From: Chrysochromulina parva
Lineage: Eukaryota; Haptophyta; Prymnesiales; Chrysochromulinaceae
DNA: 20,536 nt
Direction: 5' to 3'
NCBI GenBank assembly: GCA_002887195.1
Contig: PJAB01000800.1
Coordinates: 1-20,536 of the forward strand
Shown here: piece by piece, positions 8,632-18,300 of the stretch
Position numbering within the stretch: position 1 is the stretch's first letter
Layout of the letters: each line of letters begins with the position of its first letter
Notes under the pieces: model-generated
Told to the model about the DNA's origin: nothing
The model's input: only the letters and a program-made list of their open reading frames with translations
Database searches by the model: none
Program-made: the position numbers and the translations under genes

Positions 8632-9104
8632 GCGCGCGTGCCGCCCGGACGCCGCCTTCACTGTTGTCGCCGCCTGGTCCCGAGCTGCTTCAGGCGGCGC
8701 GCTCCGATCGCTCGAAGAGCAGGCGCGCTGTGCTGGCCGCGGTAGGGCATGCCCGGACGGCGCGCTCGGCAGATCGCGCTCTTGAGAAGTTGCCGATCGC
8801 TTGTTTACACTTCGGTCATCGGTGGCGGCCCCCGGCGCGTCACCACTCACCTGGACGCTGGACCTGCGTCCACGCCCACGACACTGTAAAGTACCGACAC
8901 AAAAGAGTCGGTGTGCGCGGACGCGGGCCGTTAACCGGCAGTCATCTCGACCGGAGCGTGCGAGTGGGAGAGTCACCGCGCGGCGTCACAGTCTCTTAGG
9001 GAACATGTAAGAAAAGGATGCACAGCGATGCTAACGTACGAACGTCATCTGACGATCGGGGGCGCGGCCGACGGAACCACAATCCATGCACAAGCTTCTG
9101 ACCG
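8632..9104. other. Convergent intergenic region, 473 bp
   Basis: It lies between the 3' ends of ferrochelatase (+) and the secreted glycoprotein (-), so both 3' UTRs are expected here. A small hairpin is present at 8893-8912. Open frames crossing it have no recognisable features. Confidence 0.55.
8893..8912 (+). other. Small hairpin in 3' region of ferrochelatase
   Basis: Arms ACCGAC (8893-8898) and GTCGGT (8907-8912) enclose the loop ACAAAAGA; two G-T pairs can extend the stem. A similar ACAAAAGAG-containing hairpin is found at 12148-12181. Its role, for example in 3'-end processing, is unproven. Confidence 0.3.
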
Positions 9105-9845
9105 TCACACTTCATCCTTGTCGTAATCCACCACGTCGACGTCCTGCTCGTCGCGGGAGATGATTTCGATCGGTCTCTCCATTATCGTCGGCCCCTCCCA
9201 TATGCCGTACTTGTAGTTGAGGCAATACGGCGTAAAGCGCACGCCCTCGCCCTCGAACGCCCCACGGTGATCATCAAAACCAAAGGCGACCGAGGCGCCC
9301 GGGGCTCGCACACTGGCCGTGGCAAGGGTTTGGAAAAGGATGATCTGCGGCTGCGTGTCCTTGCTGGCCCCAGGCTCGTGACGCTCCACCCAGATGCCCA
9401 GGATGAAGTCGGTCGGGGCTTGATAGTACAGCTCGTCTGGGCCGTCTCCGAGCACGCGCACGTTAGCCGCCCGTATGCCCTTGACCGTACCGAACTCGAG
9501 CAGCGGCATGCCCCTGTAGGCCTTGCCTGGGAGGTTTTTGATGAACGTCGTATTCTTAGCAGCGTCGAGGAGCTGCTGGAGAAGGATTCGATTTTTGGCA
9601 TCCACCACTGTGCGTCGTTCCGTATTGTTGAGGAGTTCAAGGCCAGTATCGTTCACGGGCGCCAAGGTATTCACGGGCTCGGCCGCCTGGGGCTCGAAGG
9701 GCTTGGGCTGCTCTGGAAGAGCGTCATTTACTGACTGCCACTTCGGCTCTGTTTTGCCGAAGTGGAGCTGCGGCTCTTCAGCTGATGCGGAGGCCAGCGC
9801 CAGCAGCAGCAGCTTCATGGCGAAGCGCCAAGACCATTCGCGCAT
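9105..9845 (-). CDS. Small secreted glycoprotein of unknown family
   Basis: A single-exon frame of 246 aa. The N-terminus MREWSWRFAMKLLLLALASASA is a signal peptide ending ASA/EEPQ; Met10 (at 9818) is an equally good start. The mature part begins Pro/Glu/Gln-rich and has Asn-X-Thr sequons at Asn65, Asn73 and Asn98. Residues about 105-220 look like a compact beta-rich domain: GMPLLEFGTVKGIRAANVRV, LYYQAPTDFILGIWVERHEP, IILFQTLATASV and TPYCLNYKYGIWEGP. There is only one cysteine (208). The C-terminus is strongly acidic and ends in KDEV, which is near but not equal to the ER-retention signal KDEL. I do not recognise the family. It is divergently arranged with the proline-rich membrane protein (238 bp between starts) and convergent with ferrochelatase. 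Confidence 0.72.
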   Translation of the reverse strand: MREWSWRFAMKLLLLALASASAEEPQLHFGKTEPKWQSVNDALPEQPKPFEPQAAEPVNTLAPVNDTGLELLNNTERRTVVDAKNRILLQQLLDAAKNTTFIKNLPGKAYRGMPLLEFGTVKGIRAANVRVLGDGPDELYYQAPTDFILGIWVERHEPGASKDTQPQIILFQTLATASVRAPGASVAFGFDDHRGAFEGEGVRFTPYCLNYKYGIWEGPTIMERPIEIISRDEQDVDVVDYDKDEV

Positions 9846-10083
9846 GACTCTTCCTGGTCGCGAGCCTCAAGCTCTTCCCTGGTCGCGGCAACTCTTCAAG
9901 TTTGCGACAACTCCGACGGCGTTACTGGAATTCATGGTATCCGGGACGAAGCTGTGTCACACCTCTTTGTGTCCGTAGATGACTCGCGCATGCACACGTC
10001 TTTGCGCTTGAACAAACACGGGGGTGTTTTCGATCTGAAACTCCTCAGACGCTTTCGGACGCAGCACACCCAAGCCGCCGTGG
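9846..10083. promoter_or_regulatory. Bidirectional promoter between the secreted glycoprotein and the Pro-rich membrane protein (238 bp)
   Basis: The head-to-head start codons at 9845 (-) and 10084 (+) leave only this stretch. It contains an imperfect direct repeat (CTCTTCCTGGTCGCG at 9848-9862, and the same with one extra C at 9872-9887). It also has CAACTCTTCAA at 9889-9899, one base different from the inverted-repeat arm in the 3857-4058 promoter. A small upstream ORF starts at 9954 but has no features. Confidence 0.55.
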
Positions 10084-11814
10084 ATGACAAGCTCGTCGCC
10101 ATCACCATCTTCACCACCTCAGAACGAGCTGCCTCACGAGGTGCCCACGTGGGCCATCCTCATCATCGTCCTCATCAGCATCACCCTAGCCCTCGTCCTA
10201 CTCATCATTGTTTGGCGCCAGTACGCAAAAGGGCGACTCACGATGCGATGGCAGCCGGCTGACAGTGCGCCAGGAGTTGTACCAGGAATTGCAGTGGGAA
10301 CGCCGGTGAATCAGTGCAGTTCAGCTTGTAGCTATCTCTTCCGCCGAGGTCGACGCCGAGGAGGCGCAGGCCCCATTGCAGTGGAGGCAGGCTCCTCATC
10401 GCCCTCGCGTACTTCTTCTCTTGCGGAAGACTCGGAGCATGACTTGGAGGCGCCCTCATTGCTGCCGCCCATGGAAACCGCGGATGGGATCTCACCAACA
10501 CCGTGCTCACCGAGTCGGACGAGCCCTGGGCTGGTGAAACGTGCCAATTTGGCCAACCGTACGCGCCCCAACAGTGGGCGCAGCCTTCGGGTACGGTTGA
10601 AGTTGAGGCGTGAAGGCGCCCCGCCTGAGGTGGAGGCAGAGGAGGTGCTCAGGACCTCGACATCAGCCGTGACGGCACCGGGCGCCGCGCAGGATTCAAG
10701 CGATGCGCTTCCTTCAGAGCGCTGCCCGACGACGGCCGTCGAATTATCGGCGGCGTCCACCACGACGTCGACTCACGGGGCTGGGTCGACTCAAGGGGCT
10801 GGGTCGACTCTCACTCGCGACTCCCCCCCGACGGCGACGTCAGAAGCGCTTCCCTCTGCCTTGGAGGACGAGGAGAAGAATAAGGTGGCTGAGGTAGCTA
10901 CTATCCTCGTGTGCGATGAGGAGACGGACCTACTTAAGTCGGCGTCCCCTAGCCAGGACTTGCCCCAAGCCCCAGTGGTGGAGGGGACGGTCTTGCGCTC
11001 GGCATGGCACTCGGCCGCACCGCCGTCGTCCCCAGCGCAGATGAGACAGAGCCCCCTGCGTGGCCCGCCGCCGCCTCCACCACCCCGCCGTCTCTATTTC
11101 CCCCCCGCAGCCACCGATGTCCTCGGCATGAAGCCCGACCCCCCGCTAACTCCACCTCTCCGTAACCGCCCCCCACCCGGCACCGCCCCCCCAATGGCCA
11201 CGATCACGGCAGATGTCGCGACCTCCAACGTGCCTGCTACGAGGCATGTCGGCTGGGGTGAGACGCTCTCCGACATGATCTCCTACGTGTCAGCCTCCGA
11301 CTTGAGCCCCGAACCCAACTTATGGCATCGCCATCGGTGTGAGACTAGCTGCGAGGGAGGGGAGGGGGGGAGGGGGGAGGGGACGGTGGTGCACCGCCAT
11401 CGGTATGAGACGAGCTGCGAGTCTAGCTTCGAGAGGGCGCCCAGCGCGCCGGCACTCCCCAGCTCTGTGCCCGCGGTCGTGCCCGTACAGCGGACTTCTG
11501 CCCACGAGGATCCCTCCCCCCCCAAACTCTTCCGAGGGGTGCGGGCGATCCAAGTGGTGGCCTCCACCGAGATGGCGATGCGCCGGACGTTGGCGGCGGC
11601 GAGGGCGGCGGCGGAGGAGGCGGTAGAGAAGGCGGGGGCGGAGAAGGCGGCGGCGGAGAGAGCGGTTGCACAGCTGGTGGCGGCAGAGAGGGCGATCCAG
11701 CTCTGTCGCGACATGACGTACTTCCACCCGAGTCGCCCCGACTTATTCCTTCCGAATTTGTCCGCACCCCCGTTGAGCCCCCCGAGGGGGGGGACTCGTC
11801 CGCATCCCCCTTGA
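10084..11814 (+). CDS. Single-pass membrane protein with long proline/serine-rich cytoplasmic region, unknown function
   Basis: A single-exon frame of 576 aa. After a short Ser/Pro N-terminus there is one clear membrane helix at 23-44 (WAILIIVLISITLALVLLII), followed by WRQYAKGR, whose positive charge suggests the long C-terminal part is cytoplasmic. No signal peptide precedes it, so it is a signal-anchor type protein unless an upstream exon is missing. The rest is low complexity: acidic/Ser segments, a run of eight prolines near residue 330, an 18-bp tandem repeat giving HGAGST/QGAGST (about 230-242), a 66-bp duplication giving two HRHR-x-ETSCE units (415-424 and 437-446) and an Ala/Glu/Arg-rich helix (about 499-541). 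No enzymatic domain is visible. Proline-rich parts could bind SH3/WW-type or actin-related partners, but that is a guess. Third-base composition and the maintained frame over 1.7 kb support coding. Confidence 0.65.
   Translation: MTSSSPSPSSPPQNELPHEVPTWAILIIVLISITLALVLLIIVWRQYAKGRLTMRWQPADSAPGVVPGIAVGTPVNQCSSACSYLFRRGRRRGGAGPIAVEAGSSSPSRTSSLAEDSEHDLEAPSLLPPMETADGISPTPCSPSRTSPGLVKRANLANRTRPNSGRSLRVRLKLRREGAPPEVEAEEVLRTSTSAVTAPGAAQDSSDALPSERCPTTAVELSAASTTTSTHGAGSTQGAGSTLTRDSPPTATSEALPSALEDEEKNKVAEVATILVCDEETDLLKSASPSQDLPQAPVVEGTVLRSAWHSAAPPSSPAQMRQSPLRGPPPPPPPRRLYFPPAATDVLGMKPDPPLTPPLRNRPPPGTAPPMATITADVATSNVPATRHVGWGETLSDMISYVSASDLSPEPNLWHRHRCETSCEGGEGGRGEGTVVHRHRYETSCESSFERAPSAPALPSSVPAVVPVQRTSAHEDPSPPKLFRGVRAIQVVASTEMAMRRTLAAARAAAEEAVEKAGAEKAAAERAVAQLVAAERAIQLCRDMTYFHPSRPDLFLPNLSAPPLSPPRGGTRPHPP
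10767..10810 (+). repeat. 18-bp tandem repeat in the Pro-rich membrane protein gene
   Basis: Two units start GTCGACTCA and end GGGGCTGG (10767-10784, 10785-10802; one mismatch), followed by a partial third (10803-10810). Each unit adds six residues, keeping the frame. Confidence 0.85.
11326..11421 (+). repeat. 30-bp direct repeat (period 66 bp) around a G-rich tract
   Basis: Copies at 11326-11355 and 11392-11421 match at 27 of 30 bases and encode HRHRCETSCE and HRHRYETSCE. Between them, 11353-11382, are five consecutive G runs of three to seven bases separated by single A residues. Confidence 0.9.
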
Positions 11815-12300
11815 GCCCCCCGTACGCATCGCCGCTCCGCGTTTCCGTCCGCCGGGTTGCATAGTTCGGTTCGTACATAGTTCGGGGAGGAGACCAACCC
11901 CTGATTGAACAGACGGGCGGGTGTGCGGGTTGGATGCCGATCCGCCACCCACGCGCGCACAACACGTCCTCGCGTCATGCCTTTGGGTCATGGTGCCGGG
12001 TGCCGACATGTTGCCCCCGACGCGATCAGGACGGGATACTTCAGCTCGAGCTGACTCCTGGTCCTGTACACGAGATACGCACACCGTGACCGTGGAGCGT
12101 GTGTGATCGACACTTCGCAGCTGACACTTTAGCGTGTACGCGTATTTGCTCCGACAACGTACAAGTACAAAAGAGCGGAGCGTGTAGCTAGATGTTGAAC
12201 GCTTTAGTATTAGGTAACTTTATACTCCGTTAGGTACTGCAATCTAACTGCAATGTGCAAGTCACTCAAGACCCAACCCGCAACCGCGAGTGCGAGCCCA
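11815..12300. other. Convergent intergenic region, 486 bp
   Basis: It holds the 3' ends of the Pro-rich membrane protein (+) and the giant surface protein (-). Its right part is AT-richer (12110-12260), with a short repeated TTAGGTA (around 12212 and 12231) and repeated CTGCAAT near 12237-12254. A possible stem-loop is at 12148-12181. No coding or RNA gene is seen. Confidence 0.55.
12148..12181 (+). other. Possible stem-loop in 3' region of the Pro-rich membrane protein gene
   Basis: Arms GCTCCG (12148-12153) and CGGAGC (12176-12181) enclose a 22-nt loop that ends ACAAAAGAG. The same nine bases lie in the hairpin 3' of ferrochelatase (8899-8907), in each case directly before a CGG-containing right arm. 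Confidence 0.3.
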
Positions 12301-15300
12301 CTACGAATCCATGTCCAAGGCCAGCGGCGTGCGAAGCCGTTGCACGCTCACCTCGGTGCGCCCGCCGCCACCGCCCTTTCCATTGGCACGGCTGCCAATT
12401 CTCATCTCCACCACTTCCTCCTCCTCTTCCCCCTCCTCTTCCCCCTCCTCTGCGTAGGCCAGAAAGGACTTTTGTCGCTCGGCCGCCGCTCGTCGCTCCA
12501 CCCGCGCAGCATGCCACTGCTGCAGCTGGCCTAGCGCCATGTTGAGCAGCGGCCAGCAGCACGCACCAAGCAAGATGAGTGCAATCAAGCCGAGCGTGCG
12601 CCCACGAGCGGCCCATCGCGTGGGCGGTGCGCCCACGCCGCCCGGGGCCCCTTCGAGCAGCTGCTCGCTGAACATAGCGTCCGGGTCCTCGGCGGCCATG
12701 CCCTCGGCCATCACCTGGCGGTTGATCCCAAAGGACAAATCGAGGAGCAGGTGTGGCGGCAGCTGCTCGAGTGCGTCACGTCGCCCTACGAGCTGACTCA
12801 GGGCGTCTGCAACGGTCAGCCCCCCAACCGCGCCGCCACCGGGCGCTCCTGTTCCGGACGGCTCCACGTCCATCGTCACGAAGAGCCCGAGGCTGCATAC
12901 CTCGACAATGGAGAGCTGCGAGGGCGCGAGGGACGTTGCCTGCGCGAGCGCCTGCAGCAGCTGGCTCGCTGAAGCCATGCGTGGCGGCGGCAGGGGCGCG
13001 AGCATTCGAAGCTCGACTCGTGCGCCGTTCTGAGGGATGGCCGCGGGCGGCTTGGGCGTGACCACCTTGGCGGACGGGTGCGAGAAGCCTTCCCAGCCCC
13101 GCACGTTGAGTGCGCGTAGCTTGATGTAGCAGCCGGCGTGGCAATAGGTGGAGCCGACGGCGATTGGCAGTGGCGCTCCCTCGTCGCCGACTTGGAGCAG
13201 GGTCTGCCATGTGCTCGAGCCCTCGTGACGAAGCAGTACCTCGAACCGTATCGCCTCGTCGAGCCGGCAGGGTGGGCCGCCGTCGCCAGTTCCTCCGCCT
13301 CGCGCCGTATTGAACGCTGTATGGTGCGACAGGAGGTGCGACGGGAGGTGCGAGGCCAAGTCGGCTTGGCGCGGTGGGGGCTGACGACCTTCGCCGTTGG
13401 CGCCAAACAAGGGGCCCCAGATGAGCAGTGAGGAGGAGCTGATGGGCTCGACAGAGGGTGGGTGGAAGGCTGCGGAGACGGCATGGTGAGGCAAGATTGG
13501 CTCTGAGCGCGCCCCGGCGGTGCTGCTTCCGACTGAGTTGTGTGCCACCACCCGAGCATAGACGGCCGTGAGCGCATCGAGTGGCTCCGTCCCAATCGAA
13601 TTGATCCACACGTCCGGAGTGACGGCATGCTTCGCAGCGCTGCGCCATACGCCGGGCTCCGTCGCACGTTGGAGCTCCACACTCAGCCACTCGTCGCCGC
13701 TGCAACCTCCGCGCAGCTCGGGCAGGGTCAGCACGACACCTGGCTCGCAAGAAGTCTCGTCGACAGACCCCGCGAGGCTGCCTCCGCCACCCGTCGACGC
13801 AGACACAGCCGGCCGAAGCTGCGCAGCGGCCGCGGCGGTCCCGGCTGGCTTCGGGACGCCGTACGGCGTCGCTGGTAGGCGCATCGCCGGCTCCGTCGAG
13901 GCGTACATCCGCTCGCTCACGCGGGACCATCCTGCCGGGCCGCGAGCCTGGACGGCGAGCGTATACGTTGTCGATGCGAGCAAGCCAGTGAGTTCTTTGC
14001 GAGTGAGCGTGAGCCCCTCGCCCACGGTGCGCATCGGTATCCCCGGGCGGCTCGAGAGAAGCCGGTACTCCTCGATAGGGTGCCCATGAGCCGCAGGCGC
14101 CGTCCACTCCACTTCGAGGGATGCACACGAGGAGCGCACGAGCCGTGGTGCAGCTGGTTGCTCCGGCGGTGCCCAGCCGGTGCTGTCGAGCGAAGCGAAG
14201 GCGCTGGCGTCCTGGCCCATGGCGTCCTGGCCCGGGCGCGGCGGCGGTGGCGGGCTGTGCGCGATGTTGCAGCTGATGGTGGGCCGGCCGAGTGACGAAC
14301 CCGCCACCGCTGGCACTGCGGCTCCTGTGAACCGAGCCGTCAGCTTGAATGAAGCGTAGGCGGCGTCATGTTTGCCCTCCGGCTCTGGCACTAGCCGAAC
14401 GACCACGACAGATGTGCCGGCCGTGGAGGCAGCTGCACTCGCATGCTTGGCACTCGGACCGCCGCCGTGCTCCAAGTCGCTGGGTCCCGCCGCCGCCGCC
14501 GCCGCCGAAGGATCGAGAACGGCCCGCCACATGCTCAGCACCTCGAGCGGCGGCAGCGCTAATGGCCCGAAATCGAGGACGAAGCGAGCTCCACCACGCC
14601 AGCTACGTACGCTCACCTCGGCCTCGAAGCCGCTGCCCCAGCTATCGACGTAGGCAAAGTCCGCTCCGAGGATGCAATTGGGAGGTGGTGGTGGTGAGAT
14701 GAGCATGGCTGCCGTGACTCCGGCACACGCAAACAAGGCCGACTGCACGGGCGGCGCGCCACGCGCAGTAAAGCCGAGGCCTTTGTACTCTGCATCGGGC
14801 GTGTCACCAAGCCTGAACGTGATGGCACCGTCCTCGGCAGCCCGCGAGGCGGTGGCTGCGTAGACCGTGAGGAGCTGGATTGGGTGGAGCCCCGCGCTGG
14901 CGGCATCGGCCGTGGGGTGGAAGCGCAGTGTGAGCGTCGCGCGGGGGACCCAGTGAAGAATGCGCACGGCGGCGCGAAAGCCACCGGTCCATACATTGAG
15001 GATGGACAGCGTCGCACCCATGCGACAGGCGGCGAGCGCCAGGCGTGTCGGCTCGTCGAGACCGGCGGACAGCGGCGGAAACGGAGGGTACCATGCCGTA
15101 GAGGAGGCGGGCGACGGGCCGCCGTAGCCTGCGCCGTCGCATGAGAGCGTCCGAGGCTCAATGGCGCCTGTGCCGTGCGCGACGAAGCCGAAGCTGTGTT
15201 TGTCATCAGGCGCCGCTCCGAGGATGAACTCGCACAGGCGCAGTGTTGAGCTTCCTAAGCCGTCGCCACCGTCGCGGGGGGTGCGCAGATCGCACTGGCC

Positions 15301-18300
15301 CGTCTTCGCATTCTTGACTGTCGAAATCGAGAACCCTCCCGCGCTCGCGCCTAATTCGAGACGCACGACCGCCCCGGGCACCCACGTCGCCACCATGACA
15401 GATGCCTTGAAGCCCGCAGTCCAGCTGAGGTCCAAGATGAAGGCTAGCCCCAGCGAGCACGTGCTCGCAGGCGGAGGCGCGGGCGCCATGGGCAGCGGCG
15501 GCGGCGACGGCGACGGCGACGGCGCAGTGTACGGCGGCGGCCTTGGCGCCGGTGGCGGCACGGGAGGCGAAGGGCTCAGGTCGACATTGCACGAAAAGGT
15601 GGGCGGCGGCACGGTCGTGTCGTACGTGAAGCCCGAGCGAACGCGCGCTCGAAACCAAATGGAACGGGGAGGGCCGAGGGGCGGCGGGTCCGCGTCAAGC
15701 ACAAAGCCGAGGCGAAGTTCAACGGACGCCATGGGCTCGGCTGCACGCCCACCTACCACTGTCGCCCCACGGACAGCATCAACCAAGATCTTTTTCTGCC
15801 CACCAAATGTAACGTTGAGCGATGCGCCTCCCTTCCATGCGCCCAGCAGCACGCGCGCCTCGAACTCGCTCCCCTCGACACGCAGGAGCAGCAGCTGCCC
15901 ACCCAGCGCGCATGCAAGCGGCGCGGCAGCCACGCCTAGTGGCGCGAGGAGCGGTGGAGCGGTATGCCCGGCACTGCAGGCGACGCATGCTCGACACCAG
16001 CACAGTGAGCAGGCACCCGCGAGGGTGGAATCGTGTGACATGCTCACGGCGGCGCCCTCCGAGGCTGCGCCAACGGCAGTCTGCGGATCGAAGGCATCCT
16101 CATCGTCCTCGCCTTCCTCGCCATCGGCCCCCTCGCCATCGCCCCCCTCGTCCAGTGGGTTGTTCGGTGGGCTCCCGCACCAACGAGAGCACTCGGCGGT
16201 GCTCGCGTCACCCTTCACTGAAGATGAGCACGGTCGGTTGCTCACGAAGGCGCTCGCATGGCCTCCCGCCTCTGGCAGCGCGGTTGTGCCTAGTGCCTTG
16301 CAAAACGAGCAGGCCGTGCACTTGCATTGCTTGCCTGCAGCACACGTGTGCGAGAGAGCACAGTGTCACGAGACGTTCATATGGGCCAAATCCGAAGCGC
16401 ACGGATTTGGTGAGGGTTAAAGCCACATGATGTGCTCACAATGGACAGCCGACGAGGCTGGGTCGCAGAACGATTGGCACTCGGCGTACTCGCTATCCCA
16501 TTGCCGGTGGCGGCCTATGACCTGCGAGGTGCACGCGGGAGGCGGCGGAGCGCGCACGGGCACGAGACGGCCACCGCTTGCCGGCGGTGGCGGCCTCGGT
16601 TGACAAAAGGGGCACAGAGCACAGCGGCACATGAGGCACATGGCCGGCGCGAACGTGGCGGAGCAAATGAACATGCACGCCTTGTACGCCGTGTCGCCGC
16701 GCACGATCGAGCTGCAGGCGGGCGCAGAGGCTGCGTCGGCAAATGATGTGGCCTGTGGCAATAGAGGCACGTCCCCACACCACTGGCAGCCGGCGCACTT
16801 ACACCTGCGACGCCACGCACCCACGCCAATCTCGTCAATCACGTCAGCGAGGGTGAGGGATCTTTGCCTGTTCGAATGAAGAGAGCGACGCGCGCGTGAG
16901 TTCGACACAATCGTTGCCATCGCACAGTGTGCAGTGGATGTCCTTTTGGAGAGGGTCGCAGAAGACCTGGCACTCGGAGGTGCCCACATCTTCCTTCCAG
17001 CGCGAGGAGCATGCAACGGCGCCGACCGGCAAGGGCGGTGGTGGTACCATCATGGCCGCGAGATCGCTACCCATGGAGCCGCCGCAGGCGATGCATCCCT
17101 TGCAGCGGCACGTGGTGCATGCCTCTGGGCCCGGCGCCGCCCCGCATGTGGGCTGTTCACAGCTCTCAAATGGCAAGTCTCCCAGCGCGAGGGACACGCA
17201 GGCCTCCCCCCGAGCTGCCACCACACGCGCTGCGACCGGTGCAGGCGCTAGGCCGGGCGGGTAGGGCGGCGGCGGGGACGCGTCGCACAGCTTGCAGCCC
17301 TGGCAGCGGCAGTAGCGGCAATGGTCGGCGGCGTGGGTGGGCTCGCATCCGGGCTCGCAGCTCGCAAATTGAGAGTCACCCAGAAGGCCTGAGCTGCATT
17401 TCCCAGTACAGAACGAGCAGAGCTGGCACTTGCACATCTTGCAATGGGCTTCGCCACCGAGCACGTTGCAAAAGCTCTCGCAGCGTGCCTCGGTCGTGTC
17501 GCCGAGGATGCCCGAAGAACATGAAGGCGGAGGCGGCGGAGCGGCAGCAGCGACGATGGTCGTCTTGGAGCGACTCGAGGAGGATGTTGAGGCGGAGGGC
17601 AGGGCAGTGGGCCTTGTGGCAGCGCCTTGGGCGCCAATGGTCTTCTGTGAGCCCGCGCCGACGCCCGCCATACCCTCCGCATCGCAAAACTCGCAGCTTT
17701 TGCACTTGCACATCTCGCAATGCGAGTCCGCGAAGTACGCATCACAGAAGACGTCGCAGGTCTCCACGCGCCCATCGTCGGGGAGGAAGGAGTCGCACGG
17801 GACGCCCTCGCGGCACCATTCGCAGCCTTGGCACGCGCACCAGTCGCAATGCGTCCGGTGGAAGCTCACGTCGCACCAGGGCGCGCAAGTCGCATGCTTA
17901 GCATCGCCCGCGTGTGTCGAGCTGCACGAGCACCACTCGCACTGCTGGCACTGGCAGCGCGCGCAGTGTGTGTGCTTGTATGTCGGAGAGCAGAAGGTCT
18001 GGCAGTCGAAGACGCTCACGTCGTCTGCGTCAGCGGGCGTGCACTGTTCCGGTGCCGCGCGCGTGGTGCTCGCCATGAGCGCCGGCGCTGCACGGCACAT
18101 TGGGCACGCTTTGCACTTGCACTGGTCGCAGTGCGTGTCGCGGAATTCGAGTGCGCACCAGGGCTCGCACAACTCGTCGGCGCTGTCGCCCTCCACCTGA
18201 GATTCGCATGCACAGAAGCCGCACGCCTTGCATTTGCACAGACCACAGTGGTCGGCTTTGTACTGACTCGAGCAAAATGAGGCGCAGTCACGGAACGTTG

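Noticed and set aside
9954..10262. Plus-strand frame starting MSHLFVSVDDSRMH upstream of the Pro-rich membrane protein
   Set aside because: It overlaps the membrane helix region in the wrong frame and has no domain; at most an upstream ORF in a 5' UTR.
12776..14128. Minus-strand 450-codon frame inside the giant gene
   Set aside because: Alternative-frame shadow rich in Arg/Ala/Ser; the FnIII-bearing frame explains the region.
15161..16420. Plus-strand 419-codon frame, Ser/Pro/Arg-rich
   Set aside because: Antisense shadow of the giant surface protein gene; only low-complexity composition, no domain.
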